This document shows, piece by piece, positions 46,808 through 54,620 of a stretch of 64,000 bases of DNA (position 1 is its first letter; every line of letters starts with the position of its first letter). This stretch comes from Agrobacterium tumefaciens (GTDB taxonomy: Bacteria > Pseudomonadota > Alphaproteobacteria > Rhizobiales > Rhizobiaceae), in assembly GCF_005221325.1 (NCBI RefSeq), contig NZ_CP039889.1, positions 1,493,501-1,557,500 on the forward strand, in the 5' to 3' direction. The notes under the pieces were generated by a model. It ran no database searches. It saw only the letters and a list, made by a program, of their open reading frames with translations, and was not told the origin of the DNA. Made by a program: the position numbers and the translations under genes.

Positions 46808-46832
46808 AACGCGCCCGCTGGCGCTTGGTTCC
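46808..46832 (-). promoter_or_regulatory. EcfG-type promoter of the yqjD-like operon (exact consensus)
   Basis: On the minus strand GGAAC (46832-46828), 16-base spacer, CGTT (46811-46808), 108 bases upstream of the yqjD-like start. Confidence 0.75.
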
Positions 46833-46978
46833 GTAACGTCATGTGTTTTCTTCAACCATATTGCTGAGCCGGGCATTTTTCAGGAATTCGCCCCCGGACA
46901 TTTGTTTTCCTGTCACAAGCATCATATAAGGCCCATCATCCAAGACCGACCTTGACTTCAATCAATATGTGAAACGAC

Positions 46979-48076
46979 ATGCTGCAGACGCCCTATTACC
47001 TCATCGACAAGACAAAACTTCTTCGCAACATGGAGAAGATTGCCTATGTGCGGGAAAAATCCGGCGCCAAGGCGCTCTTGGCGCTGAAATGCTTCGCCAC
47101 ATGGTCGGTGTTCGATTTCATGTCGCAATATATGGACGGCACCACCTCGTCTTCGCTCTATGAAGTGCGTCTCGGTCGCGAGAAATTCGGTGGTGAGACC
47201 CATGCCTATTCCGTCGCCTATGCCGATTATGAAATCGACGAAGTGATCGCGAATGCCGACAAGATCATCTTCAATTCGATCGGCCAGCTGGAGCGTTTTG
47301 CGGAGAAGGCATCTAGCATCACCCGTGGTCTGCGCCTCAATCCGCAGGTCAGCTCCTCGAGCTTCGATCTTGCCGATCCTGCACGCCCCTTCAGCCGTCT
47401 TGGCGAGTGGGATGTCGCCAAGGTCGATAAGGTCATGGACCGCATTTCCGGTTTCATGATCCACAATAATTGCGAAAACGGTGATTTCTCGCTGTTCGAC
47501 CGCATGCTGACGCAGATCGAAGAGAAATTCGGATCGCTGTTGTCGCGTGCCGAATGGGTGAGCCTCGGTGGCGGCATTCATTTCACCGGTGACGATTATC
47601 CGCTCGACCAGTTCTGCGACCGTCTGCGCGCCTTCTCCGAAAAATATGGCGTGCAGGTCTATCTGGAGCCGGGCGAGGCCTCGATCACCAAGAGCACGAC
47701 GCTCGAGGTGACGGTTCTCGATACGCTGTTCAACGGCAAGAACCTCGCCATCGTCGACAGTTCCATCGAAGCCCACATGCTCGATCTGCTGATCTACCGC
47801 GAAACCGCGAAGGTTTCGCCGAATGAGGGCGAGCATCCTTACATGGTCTGCGGCAAGTCCTGCCTTGCCGGCGATATTTTCGGCGATTTCCGCTTCGACA
47901 AGGAGCTGAAGGTGGGGGACCGCATCTCCTTCCAGGACGCGGCCGGTTACACCATGGTCAAGAAGAACTGGTTCAACGGCGTGAAGATGCCGGCGATCGC
48001 CATCAAGGAACTGGACGGCTCCGTGCGCGCCGTTCGTGAATTCGACTTTGCCGATTTCGAGCAAAGCCTGTCTTAA
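46979..48076 (+). CDS. nspC: Carboxynorspermidine/carboxyspermidine decarboxylase
   Basis: The 365-residue PLP enzyme of the alanine-racemase-fold decarboxylases starts MLQTPYYLIDKTKLLRNMEK. It has the PLP lysine in AKALLALKCFATWSVF, SSSLYEVRLGREKFGGETHA and the SLGGGIHFTGDDYPLD phosphate-binding loop, ending with a cysteine motif (YMVCGKSCLAGDIFGDF). It removes CO2 from carboxyspermidine to give spermidine. The dehydrogenase that makes its substrate follows 59 bases downstream, so both final steps of the aspartate-semialdehyde-dependent route are present. This pathway is documented in Agrobacterium, where spermidine level affects biofilm formation. Confidence 0.94.
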   Translation: MLQTPYYLIDKTKLLRNMEKIAYVREKSGAKALLALKCFATWSVFDFMSQYMDGTTSSSLYEVRLGREKFGGETHAYSVAYADYEIDEVIANADKIIFNSIGQLERFAEKASSITRGLRLNPQVSSSSFDLADPARPFSRLGEWDVAKVDKVMDRISGFMIHNNCENGDFSLFDRMLTQIEEKFGSLLSRAEWVSLGGGIHFTGDDYPLDQFCDRLRAFSEKYGVQVYLEPGEASITKSTTLEVTVLDTLFNGKNLAIVDSSIEAHMLDLLIYRETAKVSPNEGEHPYMVCGKSCLAGDIFGDFRFDKELKVGDRISFQDAAGYTMVKKNWFNGVKMPAIAIKELDGSVRAVREFDFADFEQSLS

Positions 48077-48135
48077 ACCCTGTTTTTAACATCAACGAAG
48101 CTTATCCCTGCGGGGAAAAGGAGGCATCACCTGAA

Positions 48136-49374
48136 ATGAAGAAGAACGTTCTGATCATCGGCGCCGGTGGCGTAGCACAGGTCGTGGCGCATAAATGCGC
48201 CCAGAACAGCGATGTATTGGGAGACATTCATATTGCGTCACGGACTTTGGAAAAGTGCCGCAAGATTGTCGAGTCCGTACGCGAAAAGAAGAGCCTCAAG
48301 ACAGATGTGAAGCTTGAGGCCCATGCGCTTGACGCTATGGATATCGAGGCGACGAAAGCCTTGATCAGGAAAACCGGCGTGGAAATCGTCATCAATGTCG
48401 GTTCGGCTTTCGTCAACATGTCCGTTCTTCGTGCCTGCATGGACACGGGTGTTGCCTATATGGATACCGCGATCCACGAGGATCCGACCAAGATCTGCGA
48501 AGCGCCGCCGTGGTATGGAAACTACGAGTGGAAGCGCGCGGAAGAATGCAAGGAAAAGGGCATTACCGCCATTCTCGGCGTCGGTTTCGACCCGGGCGTC
48601 GTCAACGCCTATGCCCGCCTTGCCAAGGATGACTATTTCGACAAGGTCACTTCGGTCGATATCGTCGATATCAATGCCGGCAGCCATGGCCGCTGGTTCT
48701 CGACAAACTTCGATCCGGAAATCAACTTCCGCGAATTCACCGGCGTCGTTTATTCCTGGCAGAATGGTCAGTGGCAGACGAACCAGATGTTCGAAGTCGG
48801 CCAGGAATTCGACCTGCCCGTCGTCGGCAAGCAGAAGGCCTATATGACCGGCCATGATGAGGTGCATTCGCTGTCCAAAAATATGGAGGGTGCCGATGTG
48901 CGCTTCTGGATGGGCTTCGGTGATCACTACATCAACGTCTTCACCGTGCTGAAGAACCTCGGTCTCCTGTCCGAAAAGCCGGTCAAGACGGCAGAAGGTC
49001 TGGAAGTCGTGCCGCTGAAGGTGGTGAAGGCCGTCCTGCCCGATCCGTCGTCGCTGGCGCCCGACTATGTCGGCAAGACCTGCATTGGCGATATCGTCAA
49101 GGGCATCAAGGACGGCAAGGAACGCGAAGTCTTCATCTACAACGTGGCCGACCACAAGGAAGCTTACGAGGAAGTCGGCTCGCAGGGCATCTCCTACACC
49201 GCCGGCGTTCCCCCGGTCGCTGCCGCCATGCTGATTGCGACAGGCGAATGGGATGTTAAGCAGATGGCGAATGTTGAAGAACTGCCGCCGAAGCCGTTCC
49301 TGAACATCCTGAACAAGATTGGTCTGCCGAACCGTATCAAGGATGAAAACGGCGATCGCGCGCTGGAGTTCTGA
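48136..49374 (+). CDS. Carboxynorspermidine/carboxyspermidine synthase (saccharopine dehydrogenase-like)
   Basis: The 412-residue protein has the N-terminal Rossmann motif VLIIGAGGVAQVVAHKCAQ and the saccharopine-dehydrogenase-like body (GVAYMDTAIHEDPTKICEAP; ILGVGFDPGVVNAYARLAKD; YTAGVPPVAAAMLIATGEWD). It condenses putrescine or diaminopropane with aspartate semialdehyde and reduces the imine with NADPH. Located directly after nspC, it can be named with confidence as CASDH/CANSDH rather than a lysine-pathway enzyme. A strong terminator follows. Confidence 0.92.
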   Translation: MKKNVLIIGAGGVAQVVAHKCAQNSDVLGDIHIASRTLEKCRKIVESVREKKSLKTDVKLEAHALDAMDIEATKALIRKTGVEIVINVGSAFVNMSVLRACMDTGVAYMDTAIHEDPTKICEAPPWYGNYEWKRAEECKEKGITAILGVGFDPGVVNAYARLAKDDYFDKVTSVDIVDINAGSHGRWFSTNFDPEINFREFTGVVYSWQNGQWQTNQMFEVGQEFDLPVVGKQKAYMTGHDEVHSLSKNMEGADVRFWMGFGDHYINVFTVLKNLGLLSEKPVKTAEGLEVVPLKVVKAVLPDPSSLAPDYVGKTCIGDIVKGIKDGKEREVFIYNVADHKEAYEEVGSQGISYTAGVPPVAAAMLIATGEWDVKQMANVEELPPKPFLNILNKIGLPNRIKDENGDRALEF

Positions 49375-49402
49375 GCGCAGCGTTCTTGACGGATAGAGAC
49401 AG

Positions 49403-49430
49403 AAAAGCCCCGCGAATGCGGGGCTTTTTC
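49403..49430 (+). terminator. Rho-independent terminator after the polyamine genes
   Basis: AAAAGCCCCGC, loop GAAT, GCGGGGCTTTT and further T. A perfect 11-bp stem 28 bases after the stop codon. Confidence 0.9.
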
Positions 49431-49516
49431 TTTGCTATACAGATTATCTATCGCGCACTGGACGCAAAACGGGTGTAGTGCCCAGACGATGGAAAGAGGT
49501 CTAGCCAGTTACGCGA

Positions 49517-49535
49517 CGTCATCCTCGGCCCTGTG
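49517..49535. repeat. Left half of a REP-like palindrome split by the IS, with the 7-bp duplication
   Basis: CGTCATCCTCGG (49517-49528) followed by CCCTGTG (49529-49535). The matching right arm CCGAGGATCC lies at 50815-50824 beyond the second CCCTGTG. Joined, the arms ATCCTCGG and CCGAGGAT flank CCCTGTG as the loop. The sequence resembles the unit at 50855-50882 in inverse orientation. Confidence 0.85.
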
Positions 49536-49558
49536 CCACTGCTGTCCGGTTTAAATTT
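49536..49558 (+). repeat. IS left terminal inverted repeat (23 bp)
   Basis: Exact reverse complement of 50785-50807; outer end CCACTGCTG, inner end AAATTT. Confidence 0.95.
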
Positions 49559-49637
49559 GTAGACATGGCGCACGGTGTTGATTCTACTCGTATTCGAACG
49601 TTTGGCGACGATCTCGGACACGAACAGGAAAAACACC

Positions 49638-50792
49638 GTGCGGCACTACAATAGCGTATTCCACGATCTGTTGAAGCGGGTGGCTTGGAGCAGGTTCGAC
49701 AGGCTTGTGGATGAGCATGGCGCCGACAAGCATGTGCGCCGGCTGTCAACGAAGAGCCAGTTCATCGCCCTGCTTTACGGCCAGTTGTCCGGAGCCGTCA
49801 GTCTGCGCGAGATCGTCGGCGGCCTCGAAAGCCATGCCGCGCGGCTTTATCACGTCGGTGGAAGGCCGGTGTCGCGCTCGACGCTGTGCGATGCCAATGC
49901 ACGGCGCTCAAGCGAGGTCTTTGCCGGTCTGTTTCGCGAGATGGTCGCCCGCGCGGGCCGCGGGTTGCGCCGGTCGGTGTCGGAGGCCACCTATCTCATC
50001 GACGCGACCGGCGTTCGGCTGAGCGGGGCCGGGTGCGACTGGGCACGGTTTTCCCATCAGGCCTGCGGCGCCAAGGTTCATGTCGTCTACGACGCCGATG
50101 CCGAGCGACCGATCTATGCGGCGGTCACGCCCGCCAATGTCAACGACATCACAGCCGCCAAGGCCATGCCGATCGCGGCGGGTGCGACCTATGTGTTCGA
50201 TCTTGGCTATTATGATTTCGGCTGGTGGGCGGCGCTCGACAAGGCCGGCTGCCGCATCGTCACGCGGTTCAAGTCCCATACGAAGCTGACCGTAACAAGC
50301 CAGCAAGCTGTCAGCGGCGATGGCATCGTCCTCTTCGATCGCATCGGGCTTCTGCCCGCCCGCATGGCGGCAAGCCGCCGCAATCGGTTTGGCGACCCCG
50401 TGCGGGAGATCACAGTCAGGACGCAGACGGGCAAGGTGCTGCGACTGCTGACCAACGATCTCGACGCGCCCGCACAGGAGATCGCCGATCTCTACAAACG
50501 GCGCTGGGCGATCGAACTGTTCTTTCGCTGGGTCAAGCAGACGCTGAGGATCCGGCATTTCCTTGGCAACAGCGAGAACGCCGTGCGCATCCAGATCGCC
50601 GTGGCGCTCATCGCCTATCTATTGTTGCGCATGGCGCAGGCAGACCAGAAACTCGTCCAAAGCCCACTGGCATTCGCACGCCTGGTGCGCGCCAATCTTA
50701 TGCATCGCCGAAGAACCGACAGCCTCACAAGGCCGCCACCAGCTAAAACCGCCGATCCAAGACAGATGACACTTCTCGGAATGGAAATTTAA
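49638..50792 (+). CDS. IS4-family transposase (DUF4372 N-terminus)
   Basis: The likely start is the GTG at 49638 (VRHYNSVFHDLLKR), which matches how relatives begin; a reading from 49575 adds 21 unrelated residues. The 384-residue product has an N-terminal DUF4372-type DNA-binding region (STKSQFIALLYGQLSGAVSL) and a DDE catalytic domain: Asp in YLIDATGVRLSG, Asp in YVFDLGYYDFGWW and Glu293 in the YREK signature YKRRWAIELFFRWVK. All catalytic residues are present, so it should be active. The stop codon overlaps the right inverted repeat. Confidence 0.93.
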   Translation: MRHYNSVFHDLLKRVAWSRFDRLVDEHGADKHVRRLSTKSQFIALLYGQLSGAVSLREIVGGLESHAARLYHVGGRPVSRSTLCDANARRSSEVFAGLFREMVARAGRGLRRSVSEATYLIDATGVRLSGAGCDWARFSHQACGAKVHVVYDADAERPIYAAVTPANVNDITAAKAMPIAAGATYVFDLGYYDFGWWAALDKAGCRIVTRFKSHTKLTVTSQQAVSGDGIVLFDRIGLLPARMAASRRNRFGDPVREITVRTQTGKVLRLLTNDLDAPAQEIADLYKRRWAIELFFRWVKQTLRIRHFLGNSENAVRIQIAVALIAYLLLRMAQADQKLVQSPLAFARLVRANLMHRRRTDSLTRPPPAKTADPRQMTLLGMEI

Positions 50793-50807
50793 ACCGGACA
50801 GCAGTGG
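50785..50807 (-). repeat. IS right terminal inverted repeat (23 bp)
   Basis: Exact reverse complement of 49536-49558, and followed by the second CCCTGTG. Confidence 0.95.
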
Positions 50808-50824
50808 CCCTGTGCCGAGGATCC
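50808..50824. repeat. Right half of the split REP-like palindrome, with the second copy of the duplication
   Basis: CCCTGTG (50808-50814) then CCGAGGATCC (50815-50824), the partner arm of 49517-49528. Confidence 0.85.
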
Positions 50825-50854
50825 AATCACGTTGAATAAAATCAATAGGTTGCA

Positions 50855-50882
50855 GATCCTCGGGACAAGCCCGAGGATGACG
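50855..50882. repeat. Second REP-like palindrome
   Basis: ATCCTCGGG, loop ACAAG, CCCGAGGAT, followed by GACG. Read on the minus strand it begins CGTCATCCTCGG as does the unit split by the IS. The two units are 30 bases apart in opposite orientation once the IS is removed. Units of this form are frequent in alphaproteobacterial intergenic regions. Confidence 0.75.
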
Positions 50883-50927
50883 TTGAGAGCGGGTATGCCT
50901 GCCGCCGCCGTCAGTCGCAGAGTGACC

Positions 50928-52775
50928 TCAACCTTTCGTCGGCTTCGGCCCACGCTTCTCGAAAGGCTTGTCCTTCTTGCCCTCGTATTTCGGCTTGTCG
51001 CCAAAGGGCTTTTTCTTCTTCCAGGGCTTGTCTTCGCCCTTGCGGTCGTCACGGGGGGCGCTTGCATTGTCCGGCTTGCTGAATTTCCGCTGCGCCTTGG
51101 CCGGGCGGGTGTCTTCGCGGACGCCGCCGGTCATTTCCGGCTTGCCTTCCAGCGCCTTCAGGCGAATGCCCTTCTCCAGCATCATGTCCTTGCCGATGGC
51201 GGAGGTGAAACGGTCGACGGCATCGGCGGCCAGTTCCACGAAGGTCTCCGTCTGCTGCATGCGGATCGCGCCGATATCCTGGCGGGTGATCTTGCCGAAA
51301 CGGCAAAGCATCGGGATGAGCCAGCGCGGCTCGGCGCTCTGCTTGCGGCCAACGGACAGCGAGAACCATGCGCTGTCGGAGAAGTCGGAGCGTTCGCGGC
51401 GCGGTGCGTTGTTTTCGACGGTCTCGAAGCTGTCGCGGCGCGGCTTGCGGCTGTTATCGAGCGAAACTTCGGTGATGTCTTCAGGCGCGGAACGTCCGGC
51501 ATGGTAGAGACGCACGAAGGCGGCGGCGACTTTTTCCGCGCCATGCTGTTCGAGCAGCTTGGTGACGAAATCGCGTTCGTCCTCGGCCACGGCTTCGCTG
51601 AGTGTTGGATCGGCCAGAAGCCTTGCACCATCACGCTCGACGATCTCTTCGACGGAGGGCGGGTGAACCCACGTCGGGCTGACCTTTGCGCCTTCGAGAA
51701 GACGCTCGGCCTTGCGGCGCTGGCTTACGGGCACAACAATGGCGCTGACACCCTTTTGCCCGGCGCGGCCGGTACGGCCCGAACGGTGCAGAAGCGTTTC
51801 GGAATTGGTCGGCAGGTCGGCGTGGATAACGAGTTCGAGGCCCGGCAGGTCGATGCCGCGGGCGGCAACGTCGGTTGCCACGCAAACGCGGGCGCGGCCG
51901 TCACGCATGGCCTGCAGGGCGTGTGTGCGCTCGTTCTGGGTGAGTTCACCGGAGAGAGCCACGACCGAAAAGCCGCGATTGTTCAGCCGGGCCGTCAGAT
52001 GGTTGACGGCGGCGCGCGTGGAGCAGAAAACGATGGCGTTGCGGGCTTCATAAAAGCGCAGCGCGTTGATGATGGCGTTTTCGCGGTCCGACGGCGATAC
52101 CAGCAGGGCACGGTATTCGATATCCACATGCTGCTTCTGTTCGGAAGCGGTGGCGATGCGCACTGCGTTCTTCTGGTAGCTTTCGGCCAGCTTGGCGATG
52201 CTGCGCGGCACGGTGGCCGAGAACATCAGCGTGCGACGGTTTTCGGGCGATTCTTCCAGAATGAATTCCAGATCTTCGCGGAAGCCGAGATCGAGCATCT
52301 CGTCGGCTTCATCCAGCACCACGGCGCGGATGGACGAAAGGTCGAGTGCACCCCGCTTGATGTGGTCGCACAGGCGGCCAGGCGTACCGACGACGATATG
52401 GGCGCCGCGCTCCAGCGCCCGGCGCTCGTTGCGGATATCCATGCCGCCGACGCAGGACGCGATCGACACGCCAGCGAATTCATAAAGCCATTCCAGCTCG
52501 CGCTTGACCTGCATGGCCAGTTCGCGGGTTGGTGCGATTGCCAGCGCTAGTGGTGCGGAAGCCTGACCGAAGCGGGTATTTTCCGAAAGCAGCGTGGTCG
52601 CAAGCGCGATGCCGAAGGCAACCGTCTTGCCGGAGCCGGTCTGCGCGGAAACCAGCGCGTCCTTGTCGGCCAGCTCAGGCGCAAGCATGGCCTGCTGTAC
52701 GGGGGTCAAGTCTTTATAACCGCGTTTTTCCAACGCCTGCGCGATCGCCGGGGCGATACCCTGGGTGTCTGTCAT
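50928..52775 (-). CDS. DEAD-box RNA helicase with DbpA-like C-terminal domain
   Basis: The 615-residue protein has the Q motif (KRGYKDLTPVQQAMLAP), Walker A SAQTGSGKT, PTRELAMQV, DEAD in VVLDEADEMLDLGF, SAT in MFSATVPRSI, the GRAR-type motif V/VI (CVATDVAARGIDLPGLELVI; HRSGRTGRAGQKG), then a DbpA-type RNA-binding domain (about 470-540, WLIPMLCRFGKITRQDIGAI) and a Lys/Pro/Gly-rich tail. It would unwind rRNA or structured mRNA during ribosome assembly or cold stress. The tail contains repeated KP/EKKDKP segments. No operon partner. Confidence 0.94.
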   Translation of the reverse strand: MTDTQGIAPAIAQALEKRGYKDLTPVQQAMLAPELADKDALVSAQTGSGKTVAFGIALATTLLSENTRFGQASAPLALAIAPTRELAMQVKRELEWLYEFAGVSIASCVGGMDIRNERRALERGAHIVVGTPGRLCDHIKRGALDLSSIRAVVLDEADEMLDLGFREDLEFILEESPENRRTLMFSATVPRSIAKLAESYQKNAVRIATASEQKQHVDIEYRALLVSPSDRENAIINALRFYEARNAIVFCSTRAAVNHLTARLNNRGFSVVALSGELTQNERTHALQAMRDGRARVCVATDVAARGIDLPGLELVIHADLPTNSETLLHRSGRTGRAGQKGVSAIVVPVSQRRKAERLLEGAKVSPTWVHPPSVEEIVERDGARLLADPTLSEAVAEDERDFVTKLLEQHGAEKVAAAFVRLYHAGRSAPEDITEVSLDNSRKPRRDSFETVENNAPRRERSDFSDSAWFSLSVGRKQSAEPRWLIPMLCRFGKITRQDIGAIRMQQTETFVELAADAVDRFTSAIGKDMMLEKGIRLKALEGKPEMTGGVREDTRPAKAQRKFSKPDNASAPRDDRKGEDKPWKKKKPFGDKPKYEGKKDKPFEKRGPKPTKG

Positions 52776-53168
52776 CTACCGTCTTTCGGATATGAAGCTG
52801 CCCGCATCCGCCCGAAACCAATAGGTCCTAAAGTCTCCGGGGCAGCCGATACGGGCCATTTCGGCCATCTGGCCGGTTGCATTGCCGCGCTCCATACTGC
52901 GAATAGGCCGGTTTGTACAGTGCACTGCGGTACGCTCTTTTACGGGTGTTTTATCCTGCTAACCGTTCTGCGGCGTCTTCATCCGTTTTGAAGGCGGCTC
53001 AAAAGGCGTACCGCATGGTTCATAAACGGCATTGCGTGCCCCCCACCTTTTCGCTAAGAGACCCGCAACTTGAGGCTCTTTTTTAAGGAAGGGCCGACTG
53101 GGTTTGTTCTTGTCCGTCCGTTTTCCTGAAGGAGCCGGCGGGAAAATGGGATGGTACTGGTCAAGGCT
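52776..53168. other. Divergent intergenic region helicase / lysC
   Basis: 393 bases containing no gene I can support. It must hold promoters for the helicase and lysC. There are several short GC dyads (for example GGCCATTTCGGCC near 52854), but no T-tract terminator or known riboswitch pattern. Confidence 0.45.
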
Positions 53169-54446
53169 ATGGCTCGCATTGTCATGAAATTCGGCGGCAC
53201 GTCCGTCGCGAACCTCGAACGCATTCACAATGTCGCACGGCATGTGAAACGCGAAGTGGATGCCGGCCATGAAGTGGCCGTAGTCGTTTCCGCCATGTCC
53301 GGCAAAACCAACGAATTGGTGGACTGGGTGCAGAATGCTGCGAAGGTGGCCGGCACCAACGCCGCCTCCTTTTATGATGCGCGCGAATATGACGCGGTTG
53401 TCGCATCCGGCGAGCAGGTGACATCAGGCCTGCTGGCAATCACCCTGCAGTCCATGGGCATCAATGCGCGCTCCTGGCAGGGCTGGCAGATCCCGATCCG
53501 CACCGATAACGCCCATGGCGCCGCCCGTATTCTCGAGATCGACGGGTCCGATATCGTCAAGCGCATGGGTGAGGGACAGGTTGCCGTTGTCGCTGGTTTC
53601 CAGGGCATCGGTCCGGATAACCGCATCGCGACGCTCGGCCGCGGCGGCTCGGACACGTCGGCTGTGGCCATTGCCGCCGCCGTCAAGGCGGATCGCTGCG
53701 ACATCTATACCGATGTCGACGGCGTCTACACCACCGATCCGCGCATCGAGCCCAAGGCTCGCCGCATGAAGAAGATCGCCTTCGAGGAAATGCTCGAAAT
53801 GGCGTCTCTCGGCGCGAAGGTTCTGCAGGTTCGCTCAGTTGAGCTTGCCATGGTACACAAGGTGCGCACCTTCGTTCGCTCCAGTTTCGAGGATCCCGAT
53901 GCGCCGGGCATGGGCGACCTCATCAACCCGCCCGGTACTTTGATTTGTGACGAGGATGAAATCGTGGAACAGGAAGTCGTAACCGGCATCGCCTATGCCA
54001 AGGATGAAGCACAGATTTCGCTGCGCCGTGTGGCCGACCGTCCGGGCGTCTCCGCCGCGATCTTCGGACCGCTGGCGGAAGCGCATATCAACGTTGACAT
54101 GATCGTGCAGAACATCTCCGAAGACGGTTCGCGCACCGACATGACCTTCACCGTCCCCTCGGGCGACGTTGCCAAGGCGCTCAAGGTTCTCGATGACAAC
54201 AAGGCGCAGATCGGCTTTGACGTCGCGCAGAACGAAACGGGCCTTGCCAAGGTTTCGGTCATCGGTATCGGCATGCGCAGCCACGCCGGCGTTGCCGCCA
54301 GCGCGTTCAAGGCGCTTGCCGAGAAGAACATCAACATCAAGGCGATCACCACGTCAGAGATCAAGATTTCGATCCTGATCGACGGCGCCTACGCCGAACT
54401 TGCGGTTCGCACTTTGCATTCCGCCTACGGTCTCGATAAAGCTTAA
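53169..54446 (+). CDS. lysC: Aspartate kinase
   Basis: The 425-residue protein begins MARIVMKFGGTSVANLERI, the family start; ATG 53151 upstream adds six non-conserved residues. The kinase domain has KFGGTS, the GRGGSDTSAVAIAAA nucleotide site and TDVDGVYTTDPR. Two ACT domains at the C-terminus (VADRPGVSAAIFGPLAEAHI; GIGMRSHAGVAASAFKALAE) provide feedback sensing by lysine and threonine. It phosphorylates aspartate, the first step to lysine, threonine, methionine and diaminopimelate, and leads to aspartate semialdehyde, the co-substrate of the polyamine synthase encoded 4 kb away. ptsP follows 174 bases downstream. Confidence 0.96.
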   Translation: MARIVMKFGGTSVANLERIHNVARHVKREVDAGHEVAVVVSAMSGKTNELVDWVQNAAKVAGTNAASFYDAREYDAVVASGEQVTSGLLAITLQSMGINARSWQGWQIPIRTDNAHGAARILEIDGSDIVKRMGEGQVAVVAGFQGIGPDNRIATLGRGGSDTSAVAIAAAVKADRCDIYTDVDGVYTTDPRIEPKARRMKKIAFEEMLEMASLGAKVLQVRSVELAMVHKVRTFVRSSFEDPDAPGMGDLINPPGTLICDEDEIVEQEVVTGIAYAKDEAQISLRRVADRPGVSAAIFGPLAEAHINVDMIVQNISEDGSRTDMTFTVPSGDVAKALKVLDDNKAQIGFDVAQNETGLAKVSVIGIGMRSHAGVAASAFKALAEKNINIKAITTSEIKISILIDGAYAELAVRTLHSAYGLDKA

Positions 54447-54620
54447 GCCGAGACATCGGTTCCCGATGCTCCGATTCTTCGGAGTTGCGTTCTTCCGATG
54501 TGGCGTTTCATGAAAGCGTGTCCCTTGCGGGACGCGCTTCTCGCGCTATAAATTTTTAAATGACGTTTTGATTCTCGAATATTATGACATTCGGATCGGA
54601 AGCGTCGGGGAGCAAACGCG

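Larger units (their letters stand above)
49536..50807 (+). mobile_element. Complete IS4-family insertion sequence, 1272 bp
   Basis: Perfect 23-bp terminal inverted repeats (49536-49558 and 50785-50807, outer ends CCACTGCTGTCC) enclose one transposase gene. A 7-bp direct duplication CCCTGTG sits immediately outside both ends (49529-49535 and 50808-50814), so the element moved in by transposition and has not rearranged since. Perfect repeats and an intact transposase indicate a recent arrival. It lies in an intergenic region and disrupts no gene. Confidence 0.95.

Noticed and set aside
50832..52550. A 572-codon antisense frame opposite the DEAD-box helicase
   Set aside because: Shadow frame; the helicase has all motifs and a full-length reading.
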